Positions 31,970 through 40,648 of a stretch of DNA of 57,206 nt are shown piece after piece. Position numbers and translations under genes: made by a program. The number at the start of each line of letters is the position of its first letter. Positions within the stretch are counted from its first letter, which is position 1. The notes below the pieces were generated by a model. That model worked only from the letters and a program-made list of their open reading frames with translations, was not told where the DNA came from and did not search any database. Origin of the DNA: Rhodocyclaceae bacterium (lineage in GTDB: Bacteria > Pseudomonadota > Gammaproteobacteria > Burkholderiales > Rhodocyclaceae); NCBI GenBank assembly GCA_018883385.1, contig VEQD01000005.1:1-57206 (forward strand). Reading direction: 5' to 3'.

Positions 31970-33474
31970 TTGCGAATTGCCCGAATGCGCAGGCGGAATC
32001 CCGCTTCATCCCAGATGGCGCTTTCATCATGCAGCGCCGCCGCCGTCATCGGGTTTTCGGCGAGCCATTCGGCCGGTAGTTGCAGCGTAAATCCGTTGAC
32101 GGTTTCACGTGCCTGCAAGGCCGGCGTCTCCGCACCATCCAGACGTGAGCGATGCAGAATCGAAGCCAGGCGCAGCGATAGAATCTGTCGCCAGGCGTTG
32201 TCCTCACGGTTCAACCCTTCGACCTTATTTAATTTACCGCGATGACACAGCACCAACAACGCCAGGCGTGCCTGATCCATTTTTGAGAACCCGGGCATAT
32301 CGGCATAGCTAAGAATATAGGCGCCATGCTTATGGTAGCCGGTATGAGCAATCGACAAGCCGACCTCGTGCAAACTCGCCGCCCAGTCAATGAACTGGCT
32401 GTCTCGCTCCAGCTCTTCCGGCTTGCGTAACTTGAGACCCATCAGATCTCCAAAAATCTTCAGCGCCGTTTCTGACACCCGATCGGCCTGTTCGGACTCG
32501 ACCTGATAACGGCGCTGAAACTGTTTTACCGTTGCAGCACGCATATCGTGGTGATGGAACCGGCCCAGCAGATCGTAAAGTACGCCCAATCGAAGCGCAC
32601 CATCGGCATACGTCGCATGCTCAATGTTCAGTGTATCGAGAATCGCCGACATGATGGCGATGCCCCCGGGCAGCACGGGTATGCGATCTGATTTGACGCC
32701 GTTCAACGGCAATGCATCCATGCGCTTGTACTTGATCATCAACGCACAGAGCCGATCTAGCCCGCGACGGGTAATTCCCGACAAACCACTCGGATTCAGA
32801 TCATTTTGTTCGAGAATTTCGGCAATGGCCTTGGCGGTTCCCGATGACCCAATGGCCTCTCTCCAACCCGTTTTCTGATACGTATGCGCAATCAGCGAGA
32901 CCTCTTTCGCAGCCGCCATTTGCGCTTCGTTCATCCGCTTACGATCGATATGCCCATCGGGGAAATAGCGCAGTGAGTAGCTCACGCAACCCATAAACAG
33001 CGATTCCAGGCACAACGGCTTCATACCGTTACCGATGATGAACTCCGTCGACCCGCCACCAATATCAAAGACCAGACGCTGCGCATCGGACGCCGGCAAA
33101 GAATGCACGGCGCCGATGTAAATCAAACGCGCCTCTTCACGCCCGGCAATAATTTCTATCGGAAACCCCAAAGCCGCTTCAGCTTCGCGGAGAAACGGCG
33201 TGGCGTTTTTGGCAACCCGCAGGGCATTCGTGGCAACGGCACGTACCGCCTCGGGCGGCAAACCCCGTATGCGCTCTCCAAAGCGCGAGAGCGCATCCAG
33301 CGCCCGCTCCTGCGAGGCACGATCCAGGCTTTTATCGGGTTGGAGGCCCGAGGCGAGGCGCACGGACTCCTTGAGTGAATCCAGGGTATAGATCTGATCG
33401 TCAACCACCCGACCCACTTCCAGGCGGAAGCTGTTTGATCCAAGATCAACGGCGGCAATAGATTCGTATTGCAT
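31966..33474 (-). CDS. ppx: Exopolyphosphatase (Ppx/GppA family)
   Basis: A 502-residue ASKHA-fold phosphatase. AAVDLGSNSFRLEVG near the N-terminus and LVFDIGGGSTEFIIG (about 138-152) are the two phosphate-binding motifs, and an HD-like helical domain follows (SLHEVGLSIAHTGYHKHG, about 365-382). The family either releases phosphate from the end of polyphosphate (Ppx) or hydrolyses pppGpp (GppA). The ppk2 neighbour favours polyphosphate. I take ATG 33474; a TTG two codons earlier also follows the ppk2 stop. Confidence 0.9.
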   Translation of the reverse strand: MQYESIAAVDLGSNSFRLEVGRVVDDQIYTLDSLKESVRLASGLQPDKSLDRASQERALDALSRFGERIRGLPPEAVRAVATNALRVAKNATPFLREAEAALGFPIEIIAGREEARLIYIGAVHSLPASDAQRLVFDIGGGSTEFIIGNGMKPLCLESLFMGCVSYSLRYFPDGHIDRKRMNEAQMAAAKEVSLIAHTYQKTGWREAIGSSGTAKAIAEILEQNDLNPSGLSGITRRGLDRLCALMIKYKRMDALPLNGVKSDRIPVLPGGIAIMSAILDTLNIEHATYADGALRLGVLYDLLGRFHHHDMRAATVKQFQRRYQVESEQADRVSETALKIFGDLMGLKLRKPEELERDSQFIDWAASLHEVGLSIAHTGYHKHGAYILSYADMPGFSKMDQARLALLVLCHRGKLNKVEGLNREDNAWRQILSLRLASILHRSRLDGAETPALQARETVNGFTLQLPAEWLAENPMTAAALHDESAIWDEAGFRLRIRAIRK

Positions 33475-33480
33475 GGGCAA

Positions 33481-34440
33481 TCAACGCTCTGCGTAGTAAT
33501 CCGGAACGATCATTGACTCCGGCACCGGGTGACGCACGTAATCCGGGTTATGGCGCCGTCCGGGTAATGCCACCGACTCATGGCTGATATCGGTATACGG
33601 TACCTGCGACAGCAGATGGCGAATACAGTTCAGTCGCGCCAGCTTCTTGTCATTGCCCGGCACCACCCACCACGGTGCTTCCGGGATATTCGTCCGATCC
33701 AGCATATCTTCTTTGGTGCGGGTGTAATCTTCCCAGCGGGCACGCGACTCCAGATCCATCGGGCTCAGCTTCCATTGCTTGAGCGGATCATTGATCCGGC
33801 TCAGGAAACGCACATGCTGTTCTTCGTCGTTGATCGAGAACCAGTATTTCACAAGCTGAATGCCCGAGCGCACCAGCATGCGTTCGAACTCCGGCACCGA
33901 CCGGAAAAATTCTTCGCACTCCGCCTCGGTACAAAAGCCCATCACCCGCTCCACCCCTGCCCGGTTGTACCAGCTACGATCAAACAACACGATCTCGCCG
34001 GCCGCTGGAAAATGCGGCACGTAGCGCTGGAAATACCACTGGGTCTTTTCCCGGTCACTGGGTGCCGGCAAGGCAACCGTCCGCACCACGCGCGGATTCA
34101 GTCGTTGCGTAATGCGTTTAATGACCCCGCCCTTACCGGCGGCATCGCGCCCTTCAAAAACAATGATCATGCGGTGCCCGGTGTGCGACACCCAATCCTG
34201 CAACTTGATGAGCTCACCCTGAAGCCGCAGCAACTCACGGAAGTAATGCCGACGCCTGATCACGGCGGCCCGCTTCTCCTCGGGTGTCCGGTTCAACACC
34301 TCTTCAAAGCGCTGATCATCCAGCTCCATCTCGAGTTCTTCATCGTAGCTATCGAGCAGCTCCCGCTCAAGGCGGCGGTGCAGCTCGGCGACCGTAACGG
34401 TCGAATCTTCTTCAGGGGGGGAGGGTGGGATACGAGTCAT
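33481..34440 (-). CDS. ppk2: Polyphosphate kinase 2 (PPK2 family, single domain)
   Basis: A 319-residue nucleotide kinase that uses polyphosphate to phosphorylate nucleoside mono- or diphosphates (class I enzymes prefer NDPs). Walker A is FEGRDAAGKGG (95-105) and Walker B VLFDRSWYNRAGVERVMGF (151-169); the lid region KYWFSINDEEQ follows. The N-terminal 75 residues form a charged helical extension (LERELLDSYDEELEMEL). ATG 34440 is preferred over an upstream TTG. It heads ppk2-ppx-CbiM-like-MATE, so one transcript would make and break polyphosphate. Confidence 0.9.
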   Translation of the reverse strand: MTRIPPSPPEEDSTVTVAELHRRLERELLDSYDEELEMELDDQRFEEVLNRTPEEKRAAVIRRRHYFRELLRLQGELIKLQDWVSHTGHRMIIVFEGRDAAGKGGVIKRITQRLNPRVVRTVALPAPSDREKTQWYFQRYVPHFPAAGEIVLFDRSWYNRAGVERVMGFCTEAECEEFFRSVPEFERMLVRSGIQLVKYWFSINDEEQHVRFLSRINDPLKQWKLSPMDLESRARWEDYTRTKEDMLDRTNIPEAPWWVVPGNDKKLARLNCIRHLLSQVPYTDISHESVALPGRRHNPDYVRHPVPESMIVPDYYAER

Positions 34441-34544
34441 GGCAAAAAAGGAAAACAAGAAACATCAAAGCCCTCATTGTAGTGATTTGAGGTCCATTAA
34501 TTATTTCGGTCGCTGAAAAAACACTAACCCTATGATTATTGGTT

Positions 34545-34572
34545 ATTTTAAGATTGCTTGCTGCACTATGAA
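34545..34572 (-). promoter_or_regulatory. Possible promoter for ppk2 operon
   Basis: The 159-base gap between relA and ppk2 is notably AT-rich. On the minus strand TTCATA (34572-34567) and TAAAAT (34550-34545) stand 16 bases apart, each matching four to five of six consensus positions. I see no clear Pho box. Confidence 0.35.
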
Positions 34573-34599
34573 TCAGGGTGTAATGCACCATCCAACGCG

Positions 34600-36636
34600 T
34601 TAGCCCCGCCGGGCACTAACCACGCCGTTCACTTGCTGGATCTGATGCAGCGCCTGATTCAGGCGTTTGATGTCGGCCACTTCCACCGTAAAAGCCATTT
34701 CGGCGCTACCCTGCTTCGATTGCGTACGTACGGCGGTGACATTGACTCGCTCACGCGCCAAGACATCGGAGATATCCCGGAGTAAGCCTTGGCGATCTTG
34801 CGCATCGACGAGGATGTCAACGGCGTAAACGTTGGTATCGCCCCCAGACGCCGGGGTGGTGTCTGCCCAATCGGCGTCGATGACCCGCTCCGGATGCAGG
34901 GCGGCCACATGCTGAAAACTCGGGCAATCCTGCCGGTGAACAGAGATGCCCTTTTCACGGGTCACAAAACCCTGGATGGGATCGGGCGGCACGGGCTTGC
35001 AGCATTTGGCCAGCTGCGTCAGCAATTGATCGACACCGACAATGAGTACACCACTGCCGCCTTTATGGCGGGACTGACGTACCATGGCCTCTGGCGACAA
35101 ATCATCCAGCGGCAACTCGTGCTGTTCGTTCTGATCGCTCTTCTGGGGTTCGTCCGGTTGATCCTGACTGGCAAACCAGCTGCGCACTTTGGTGCGCGCT
35201 GATTTGGTCATCAGGTAGCCCTGCTGCGGATTCAGCCAGTCACGCGATGGCCCACCCTCTTTGGCGGCGACGATTTCGACACGTTGCCCGGTTTTCAGAG
35301 GGGTGGTGAGTGGCACCAACGCACCATCGACCTTGGCGCCCCGACAACGATGCCCCAGTTCGGTATGGACGCGGTAGGCAAAATCAACCGGGGTCGAACC
35401 TACCGGTAAATCAACGACGCGTCCTTGCGGTGTAAAGACGTAGAGCGTGTCGTCGAGCGCCGCTTCACGATAATGCTTTTGCCAGTCACGACTATCACCG
35501 ATATCTTCACGCCAATTTAACAGTTGGCGTAGCAGCGCGATCTTGTCGTCGTAATTGCCGCCACTGCTGGCCCCCTCTTTGTAGCGCCAGTGTGCCGCCA
35601 CGCCCAACTCCGCATGCTGATGCATGTCGTGGGTACGGATCTGGATCTCCAACGCGCGACCATCTTCACAATGAACGGCCGTATGCAAAGAGCGATAGTC
35701 ATTGCCCTTGGGTTGCGAAATGTAATCGTCAAACTCTGAGGGAATCGGGCTCCAGATCTGGTGCACATAGCCCAGCGCCGTATAGCAGTCCTGAACCGTG
35801 TCGACCACGATCCGCAAAGCACGCACATCGAAGAGCTCGTCGAAGGCCAGGCCTTTACGGTGCATCTTGTTCCAGATGCTATAGATATGCTTGGGGCGAC
35901 CATAGACTTCCGCTACCACACCCCGCTCTTTCAGCGCCGCTTGAACGCGGTGAACAGCATCGGCAATGAAGCTCTCCCGCTCGAGGCGCTTTTCGTCCAG
36001 TTTTTTGGCGATCTCCCGATACGTTTCGGGATGCAGAAAACGAAACGAGAGGTCTTCAAGCTCCCACTTCAATTCCCAGACGCCCAGTCGGTTCGCCAGC
36101 GGCGCCAGCAGGTCCAGCGTTTCACGAGCCACCGCGAGACGTGCCGGATCGGCGTTCTGCGCGTAAAAACGCAAGGTCTGCGTCCGCGACGCAAGGCGCA
36201 GGAGTACCACACGCACATCTTCCACCATGGCCAGCAACATTTTGCGCAGGGTCTCAACCTGGACTTTCAGATCCTGCGGGCTAAGCGCAGCATCCGTGGT
36301 AAAAGCCTGGGTAATCGGTCGCATCTGATTGAGCTTATGAACGCCCCGCACCAATCGCACAATGTCTTGGCCGTATTGCTGTTCGAAGCGATCTCGATCA
36401 AAGCCTTCCTGATTTGGAAAAGCAAACAACAAGGCAGCCGCGCGGGCTGTAGCATCCAGACGCAGCTCGGCAGCCAGTCCCGCCATCGCCACTGCATGCG
36501 GCCAGGTGGCCTCGCCACTCTCTAGGCGTTGATCACCGTAAACGGCCTGTGCGTCAAGCGCAACGGTCTGTAAATGTAGACGTTGCGTTTGATCCAGATC
36601 GGCCCAGACCGCATCAGGCAACAGTGAGTCTTTCAT
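34600..36636 (-). CDS. relA: (p)ppGpp synthetase RelA, hydrolase-dead type
   Basis: A 678-residue stringent-response synthetase. The N-terminal HD region is degenerate: where hydrolases read AALLHD it has AALLFAFPNQ. The synthetase domain carries KHIYSIWNKM and the RelA-class EFDDY (in IPSEFDDYIS) in place of the RFKDY of bifunctional enzymes, then EIQIRTHDMHQHAELGVAAHW. TGS (TLYVFTPQGRVVDLP) and a C-terminal ACT domain follow. It should therefore only make (p)ppGpp on stalled ribosomes; a SpoT-like hydrolase is expected elsewhere. ATG 36636 lies two bases after the hydrolase stop. It is shorter than E. coli RelA (744). Confidence 0.94.
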   Translation of the reverse strand: MKDSLLPDAVWADLDQTQRLHLQTVALDAQAVYGDQRLESGEATWPHAVAMAGLAAELRLDATARAAALLFAFPNQEGFDRDRFEQQYGQDIVRLVRGVHKLNQMRPITQAFTTDAALSPQDLKVQVETLRKMLLAMVEDVRVVLLRLASRTQTLRFYAQNADPARLAVARETLDLLAPLANRLGVWELKWELEDLSFRFLHPETYREIAKKLDEKRLERESFIADAVHRVQAALKERGVVAEVYGRPKHIYSIWNKMHRKGLAFDELFDVRALRIVVDTVQDCYTALGYVHQIWSPIPSEFDDYISQPKGNDYRSLHTAVHCEDGRALEIQIRTHDMHQHAELGVAAHWRYKEGASSGGNYDDKIALLRQLLNWREDIGDSRDWQKHYREAALDDTLYVFTPQGRVVDLPVGSTPVDFAYRVHTELGHRCRGAKVDGALVPLTTPLKTGQRVEIVAAKEGGPSRDWLNPQQGYLMTKSARTKVRSWFASQDQPDEPQKSDQNEQHELPLDDLSPEAMVRQSRHKGGSGVLIVGVDQLLTQLAKCCKPVPPDPIQGFVTREKGISVHRQDCPSFQHVAALHPERVIDADWADTTPASGGDTNVYAVDILVDAQDRQGLLRDISDVLARERVNVTAVRTQSKQGSAEMAFTVEVADIKRLNQALHQIQQVNGVVSARRG

Positions 36637-36638
36637 TA

Positions 36639-37502
36639 TCAACGATCGAGAAAGCCCCGCACCAGGGCGATCTGGTCATCACTCATGAACATGGGCGCAT
36701 GACCCACACCGGCAATGGTGGCGAGGGTTGCACACGGGCCACGACGGCTCATTTCGAGGGCTGTCTCTACGGATAGCAGATCAGACTGTTCACCCCGGAT
36801 CAAAAGCGTCGGGCAATGAATCCGGTCATAGAACGCCCACAAGTCGACTTCTTGACCCAACACTGCCACTTCAAGCGGTTTACGGATATCCGGATCGTAG
36901 TTAAAACGGACACCACCGTCGGCGGTTGGTTTGAGCGTATGGTCAATCAGTTCAGACCAGTCGGCTTCTGAGGTCAGTGCGAAAGGCGCGAAAATAGTTT
37001 TTATGTAACGACGGGCAGTGTCGCCATCAGCAAACTGATGCGGTCCACTGACGTAGTTGACGATGCGTTTGAGCGCATCCAGTGAGAGCGTTGGCCCGAC
37101 ATCATTCAAGATCAGCCGGCGAATCGGCGTGTTTTTATGGGCGGCCATCATCATGCCAATCAAACCGCCCATGGAGGTACCCAGCCAATCGACCTGCTCA
37201 ACGCCGAGGCGCGCCAGCAAGGTCACCATATCGGCGGTATAGGTCAGGGTGTTGTAGGCCATGGGATCGGGGTGTCGATCACTCTGGCCACGACCAACGA
37301 CATCGGGCGCAATCACCCGATATTCATGAGAGAGTTTCGTGGCAAGTCGGGCAAAGTCCAGACTGTTGCGGGTTAGCCCATGCACACAGACCAATACGCG
37401 AGGGTTCGACGAATCACCCCACTCACGATAGGCCATTCGATAGAGCCCCAGGGCACCACCACAAAGCACCGAATGTAATACGCCACTTGAAATCTGATTC
37501 AT
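36639..37502 (-). CDS. Alpha/beta-fold hydrolase
   Basis: A 287-residue serine hydrolase. Oxyanion HGLTRNSLDF starts at residue 41, nucleophile S110 lies in LGTSMGGLIG, a candidate acid is in LIRGEQSDLLS, and the catalytic His is in GVGHAPMF near the C-terminus. The cap region (about 145-215) is typical of esterase or C-C hydrolase subfamilies; the substrate cannot be named. ATG 37502 has a strong ribosome site (AGGGACAAAACA); the GTG at 37520 would overlap the comEC stop. It lies between comEC and relA. Confidence 0.8.
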   Translation of the reverse strand: MNQISSGVLHSVLCGGALGLYRMAYREWGDSSNPRVLVCVHGLTRNSLDFARLATKLSHEYRVIAPDVVGRGQSDRHPDPMAYNTLTYTADMVTLLARLGVEQVDWLGTSMGGLIGMMMAAHKNTPIRRLILNDVGPTLSLDALKRIVNYVSGPHQFADGDTARRYIKTIFAPFALTSEADWSELIDHTLKPTADGGVRFNYDPDIRKPLEVAVLGQEVDLWAFYDRIHCPTLLIRGEQSDLLSVETALEMSRRGPCATLATIAGVGHAPMFMSDDQIALVRGFLDR

Positions 37503-37516
37503 TGTTTTGTCCCTAT

Positions 37517-39931
37517 TCACTCGTCGCCCTGTGCTAACGCCGAACCCGGTTGATCCATCCAGTAGCGCCGATGGGTTTGGCGGTAACCGGTAATGATCAT
37601 CGACGGCAGACTGATTTGCACCATGCCATCGTGATCGGTTCGGAACACCTTGATTCTACGCGCTTCATAGGCGGACAACACGTCTGGCTTGGGGTGCCGA
37701 TAGCGGTTTCTGTACCCGACAGGGATGACTGCGACTTCCGGTTGCACCGCATCCAGAAAATTCGGCCCGGAACTGGTGCCACTCCCATGATGTGGCACGA
37801 GCATGACGTTGCTGCGATCAATACCTCTAGCCAGCAGCGAGGTTTCATCTGGCGTTTCTATATCCGACGTCAATAGCATGCTCTTCCCACCGACACTGAC
37901 CCGGAGTACGCAACTCTGATGATTGGATGCCTGGTCTGCAGTGGGCAGACCGCCTTGCGGATAGAGGAACTCAAAGCGAACGCCATCCCAGCGCCAATCC
38001 GTGCCTGCCGCACAGCGTTTGGGCTGAACACCCGGCACCCCATGGGCAAAATGGGTGTCCGGTGCGTCGGCCACCCACGTCACGGGCATCGACTCCAGAA
38101 CAGACTGCGCCCCACCTGAATGATCGGTATCGCGATGCGTCACGATCATGCCATCCAACCGATCAACACCGATTGCCCGCAGATACGGCACGATGACCCG
38201 ATCACCGGCATCGGCCACACCGCTGTAATAGGGGCCTGTGTCATAAAGCAGGCTGTGATTGTGCGTACGAATCACCACCGCAAGCCCCTGCCCCACATCA
38301 AGCACATCGATCCGTGCCTGACCCTCGGGAATCTGCGCGGTTCGCGGCCACACCAGCGGAAGACACAAAAAGAGCGCCATCCAGCGTCCCGGCATACCGG
38401 CGGGTAACAGCCACCAAAGTGCGCCGACCACGGCAAGACTAAAGACGAGCGGTGTTGGCACAGGTGCGTGCCAGATGGCCACAGGCAAGGCAGCAGCCCA
38501 CGAAAGCATGCTGACCAAGGGTGACATCAGGGCATCGGCCAGCACCAGCAACCCATCCCACGGGATCACCAAGGCAACAATCGTCAGCGGCGTGACCACC
38601 CCACTCACCCACGGAATGGCGATCGCGTTGGTCAACGGTGAGATTAACGAAAACTGGCTGAAGAACATCAGCAGAAATGGCAAGGTCCCAATGGTCACTG
38701 CCCATTGGGTTCGACCAAATCCCCGTATCCAACGCCGCAATCGACGACCCAGCGACGCCTGCTCATCCGCATCGCCATGCTCGGAAAGCGCCGCCCAAAG
38801 CAACAGGCCGACGGCCACGAACGACAACCAGAAGCCCGGACTCATGCCTGCCCAAGGGTCAAACAGCAACACCACCACCAGGGCCAGCAGCAAAATGCGA
38901 AACGGCGACACATGACGACCCGTCATCAGGGCGAGCGCGCCCACCGTCAACATGAACAGTGTTCGCAAGGCAGGGATGCCTGCACCAGCGATCAGGGTGT
39001 AGAAAGCAGCGGCAAACCAGCCGCAAAAGACCCCGGCTCGTTGCGCTGGTACACGGCTGGCCAGCCTGGGTGTCCGTCGCCAGCACCAGGCCACCAAAAC
39101 AGCGACGAGGCCGGAGAATAGCGTGACGTGAAGTCCCGAGATTGACATTAGATGTGTCGTGCCGGTTTTCGCAAAGACTTGCCACATGTCACCGGGAATG
39201 GCTTTCTGGTCACCAATGGCCAACGCCGTCAAAATCCCGGCATCCGGATAACCTTCCGATGGCAATACGCGCTCGAACCGTTCACGAATCTGGGCACGCA
39301 AACGCGCAATCAGCGTTGATGGAGTCGCTACAAACGGGTCCAGCAACTGTCCACCCCGGATGTAGCCTGTCGCGCGCACCCCCATCTCGAAGAGCCTTGC
39401 CTCGACATCATAACCGTGTGGGTTCGCCAGGCCATGTGGGCGCTTGAGGCGGACAGTAAACTTCCAACGTTCACCGGGCTGAATCCGCTGGGGAATGCCG
39501 TTATTTATCGCCTCACCCTCGGTGTCTTTTTGCCAGACCGACAATTGGATCAAACCGGGAATGGGTCCTGGGTGCTCGGTGTGTTCAACGCGAAAGAGAA
39601 AGCGCTGACCGCGTGCGGTGCGATCGGGTAGGCTATCCACCATACCCACCACCTCGATGTTCCGCCCCATGGCCGCCTCAGGCAATTGGTCAGCCAAAAC
39701 GATCGCGCTACGCCAGCAGGTATAGGAAATACCGCTCAGAAGGCCGCCGATTAAAACCAATAACAGCAGCCAAGGCGATGACCGGTGCCTATGCGACCGA
39801 GATTGATACAACAGAAACAGGGTGGTCAGGATTGCCAGCATGACACACCAACCCCAGGACAATGGGGGGATTACCGGCAACCACTGACACATCAAGATGC
39901 CAACGGCAAAGACCAGAAGCAGACCGGGCAC
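37517..39931 (-). CDS. comEC: DNA internalisation competence protein ComEC/Rec2
   Basis: An 804-residue polytopic inner-membrane protein that forms the channel for transformation DNA. Order: N-terminal helices with a DUF4131/OB region (GRNIEVVGMVDSLPDRTARG, about 88-107), a Competence-domain helix bundle (about 220-500, with THLMSISGLHVTLFSGL) and a C-terminal metallo-beta-lactamase domain (from about 540) with the metal motif THRDTDHSGG and PHHGSGTSSG. All three domains are intact, so the protein looks functional. The start is GTG 39931; an in-frame stop lies just upstream. Whether the strain is competent depends on pilus genes not seen here. Confidence 0.93.
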   Translation of the reverse strand: MPGLLLVFAVGILMCQWLPVIPPLSWGWCVMLAILTTLFLLYQSRSHRHRSSPWLLLLVLIGGLLSGISYTCWRSAIVLADQLPEAAMGRNIEVVGMVDSLPDRTARGQRFLFRVEHTEHPGPIPGLIQLSVWQKDTEGEAINNGIPQRIQPGERWKFTVRLKRPHGLANPHGYDVEARLFEMGVRATGYIRGGQLLDPFVATPSTLIARLRAQIRERFERVLPSEGYPDAGILTALAIGDQKAIPGDMWQVFAKTGTTHLMSISGLHVTLFSGLVAVLVAWCWRRTPRLASRVPAQRAGVFCGWFAAAFYTLIAGAGIPALRTLFMLTVGALALMTGRHVSPFRILLLALVVVLLFDPWAGMSPGFWLSFVAVGLLLWAALSEHGDADEQASLGRRLRRWIRGFGRTQWAVTIGTLPFLLMFFSQFSLISPLTNAIAIPWVSGVVTPLTIVALVIPWDGLLVLADALMSPLVSMLSWAAALPVAIWHAPVPTPLVFSLAVVGALWWLLPAGMPGRWMALFLCLPLVWPRTAQIPEGQARIDVLDVGQGLAVVIRTHNHSLLYDTGPYYSGVADAGDRVIVPYLRAIGVDRLDGMIVTHRDTDHSGGAQSVLESMPVTWVADAPDTHFAHGVPGVQPKRCAAGTDWRWDGVRFEFLYPQGGLPTADQASNHQSCVLRVSVGGKSMLLTSDIETPDETSLLARGIDRSNVMLVPHHGSGTSSGPNFLDAVQPEVAVIPVGYRNRYRHPKPDVLSAYEARRIKVFRTDHDGMVQISLPSMIITGYRQTHRRYWMDQPGSALAQGDE

Positions 39932-39955
39932 GATGTGGGCAGATCTAGGCAGGCA

Positions 39956-40648
39956 TCAAGCCGCGCTGAGATCGCCGTCCTGCAAACGCATGGTTCGATC
40001 AAGCTGAGCCGCCAGATCCGGATCGTGCGATACCAGCACAAAGGCAACACCGGATTGCACGCTTAACTGTCGGAAGACATCAAACACCTGGGCGGCGGTC
40101 TGTCGATCCAGGTTACCGGTCGGTTCGTCGGCTAGGACACAAGCCGGACGCGTCACCAGTGCCCGTGCCACTGATGTGCGTTGCCGTTCTCCACCGGATA
40201 AGGCGGCTGGTGTGTGACGCAGGCGGTGGCTCAGACCAACGCGACCCAGCCATTCCGCAGCTTCGGCTTCAGCTTCGGCCTTGGGCAGGCCACGCACCAA
40301 CAGCGGCATGGCGACATTCTCGAGCGCTGTAAATTCTGGCAAAAGATGATGATGCTGATACACAAAGCCCATGTGCCGGTTGCGCCATAGCCCGCGTTCT
40401 TTTTCAGACATGGTTTGCCAACTGCGCCCGGCAATCAGCACATCGCCCGATGTCGGTTGATCCAGGCCGCCCAGCAAGTGCAGGAAGGTACTTTTGCCAG
40501 AGCCCGAGGCACCAACAATCGCCACCGATTCGCCCGCCGCCAGATCAAAGGATACGTCGCGCAGTACGGTAACCTCTTCGGCTTCACCGGCATAGACCTT
40601 ACCCAGCCCACGACAGGACAACACCATTTCGTTGTTCACATCACTCAT
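39956..40648 (-). CDS. lolD: Lipoprotein-releasing system ATP-binding protein LolD
   Basis: A 230-residue ABC ATPase that powers extraction of lipoproteins from the inner membrane to LolA. Walker A is GASGSGKST (46-54), the signature ALSGGERQRTSVARAL, and Walker B ACVLADEPTGNLD. The LolD-type LLPEFTALENVAMPLLV is present. Its ATG overlaps the stop of the permease gene by eight bases, showing tight coupling of the two subunits. Confidence 0.94.
   Translation of the reverse strand: MSDVNNEMVLSCRGLGKVYAGEAEEVTVLRDVSFDLAAGESVAIVGASGSGKSTFLHLLGGLDQPTSGDVLIAGRSWQTMSEKERGLWRNRHMGFVYQHHHLLPEFTALENVAMPLLVRGLPKAEAEAEAAEWLGRVGLSHRLRHTPAALSGGERQRTSVARALVTRPACVLADEPTGNLDRQTAAQVFDVFRQLSVQSGVAFVLVSHDPDLAAQLDRTMRLQDGDLSAA

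Noticed and set aside
33580-34482. 300-codon open frame on the plus strand opposite ppk2
   Set aside because: Antisense shadow of ppk2; its text is a His-rich reading of the complementary strand.
34441-34599. AT-rich gap between relA and ppk2 as an sRNA or tRNA gene
   Set aside because: No cloverleaf, no T-loop GTTCGA motif and no terminator; it fits promoter DNA better.
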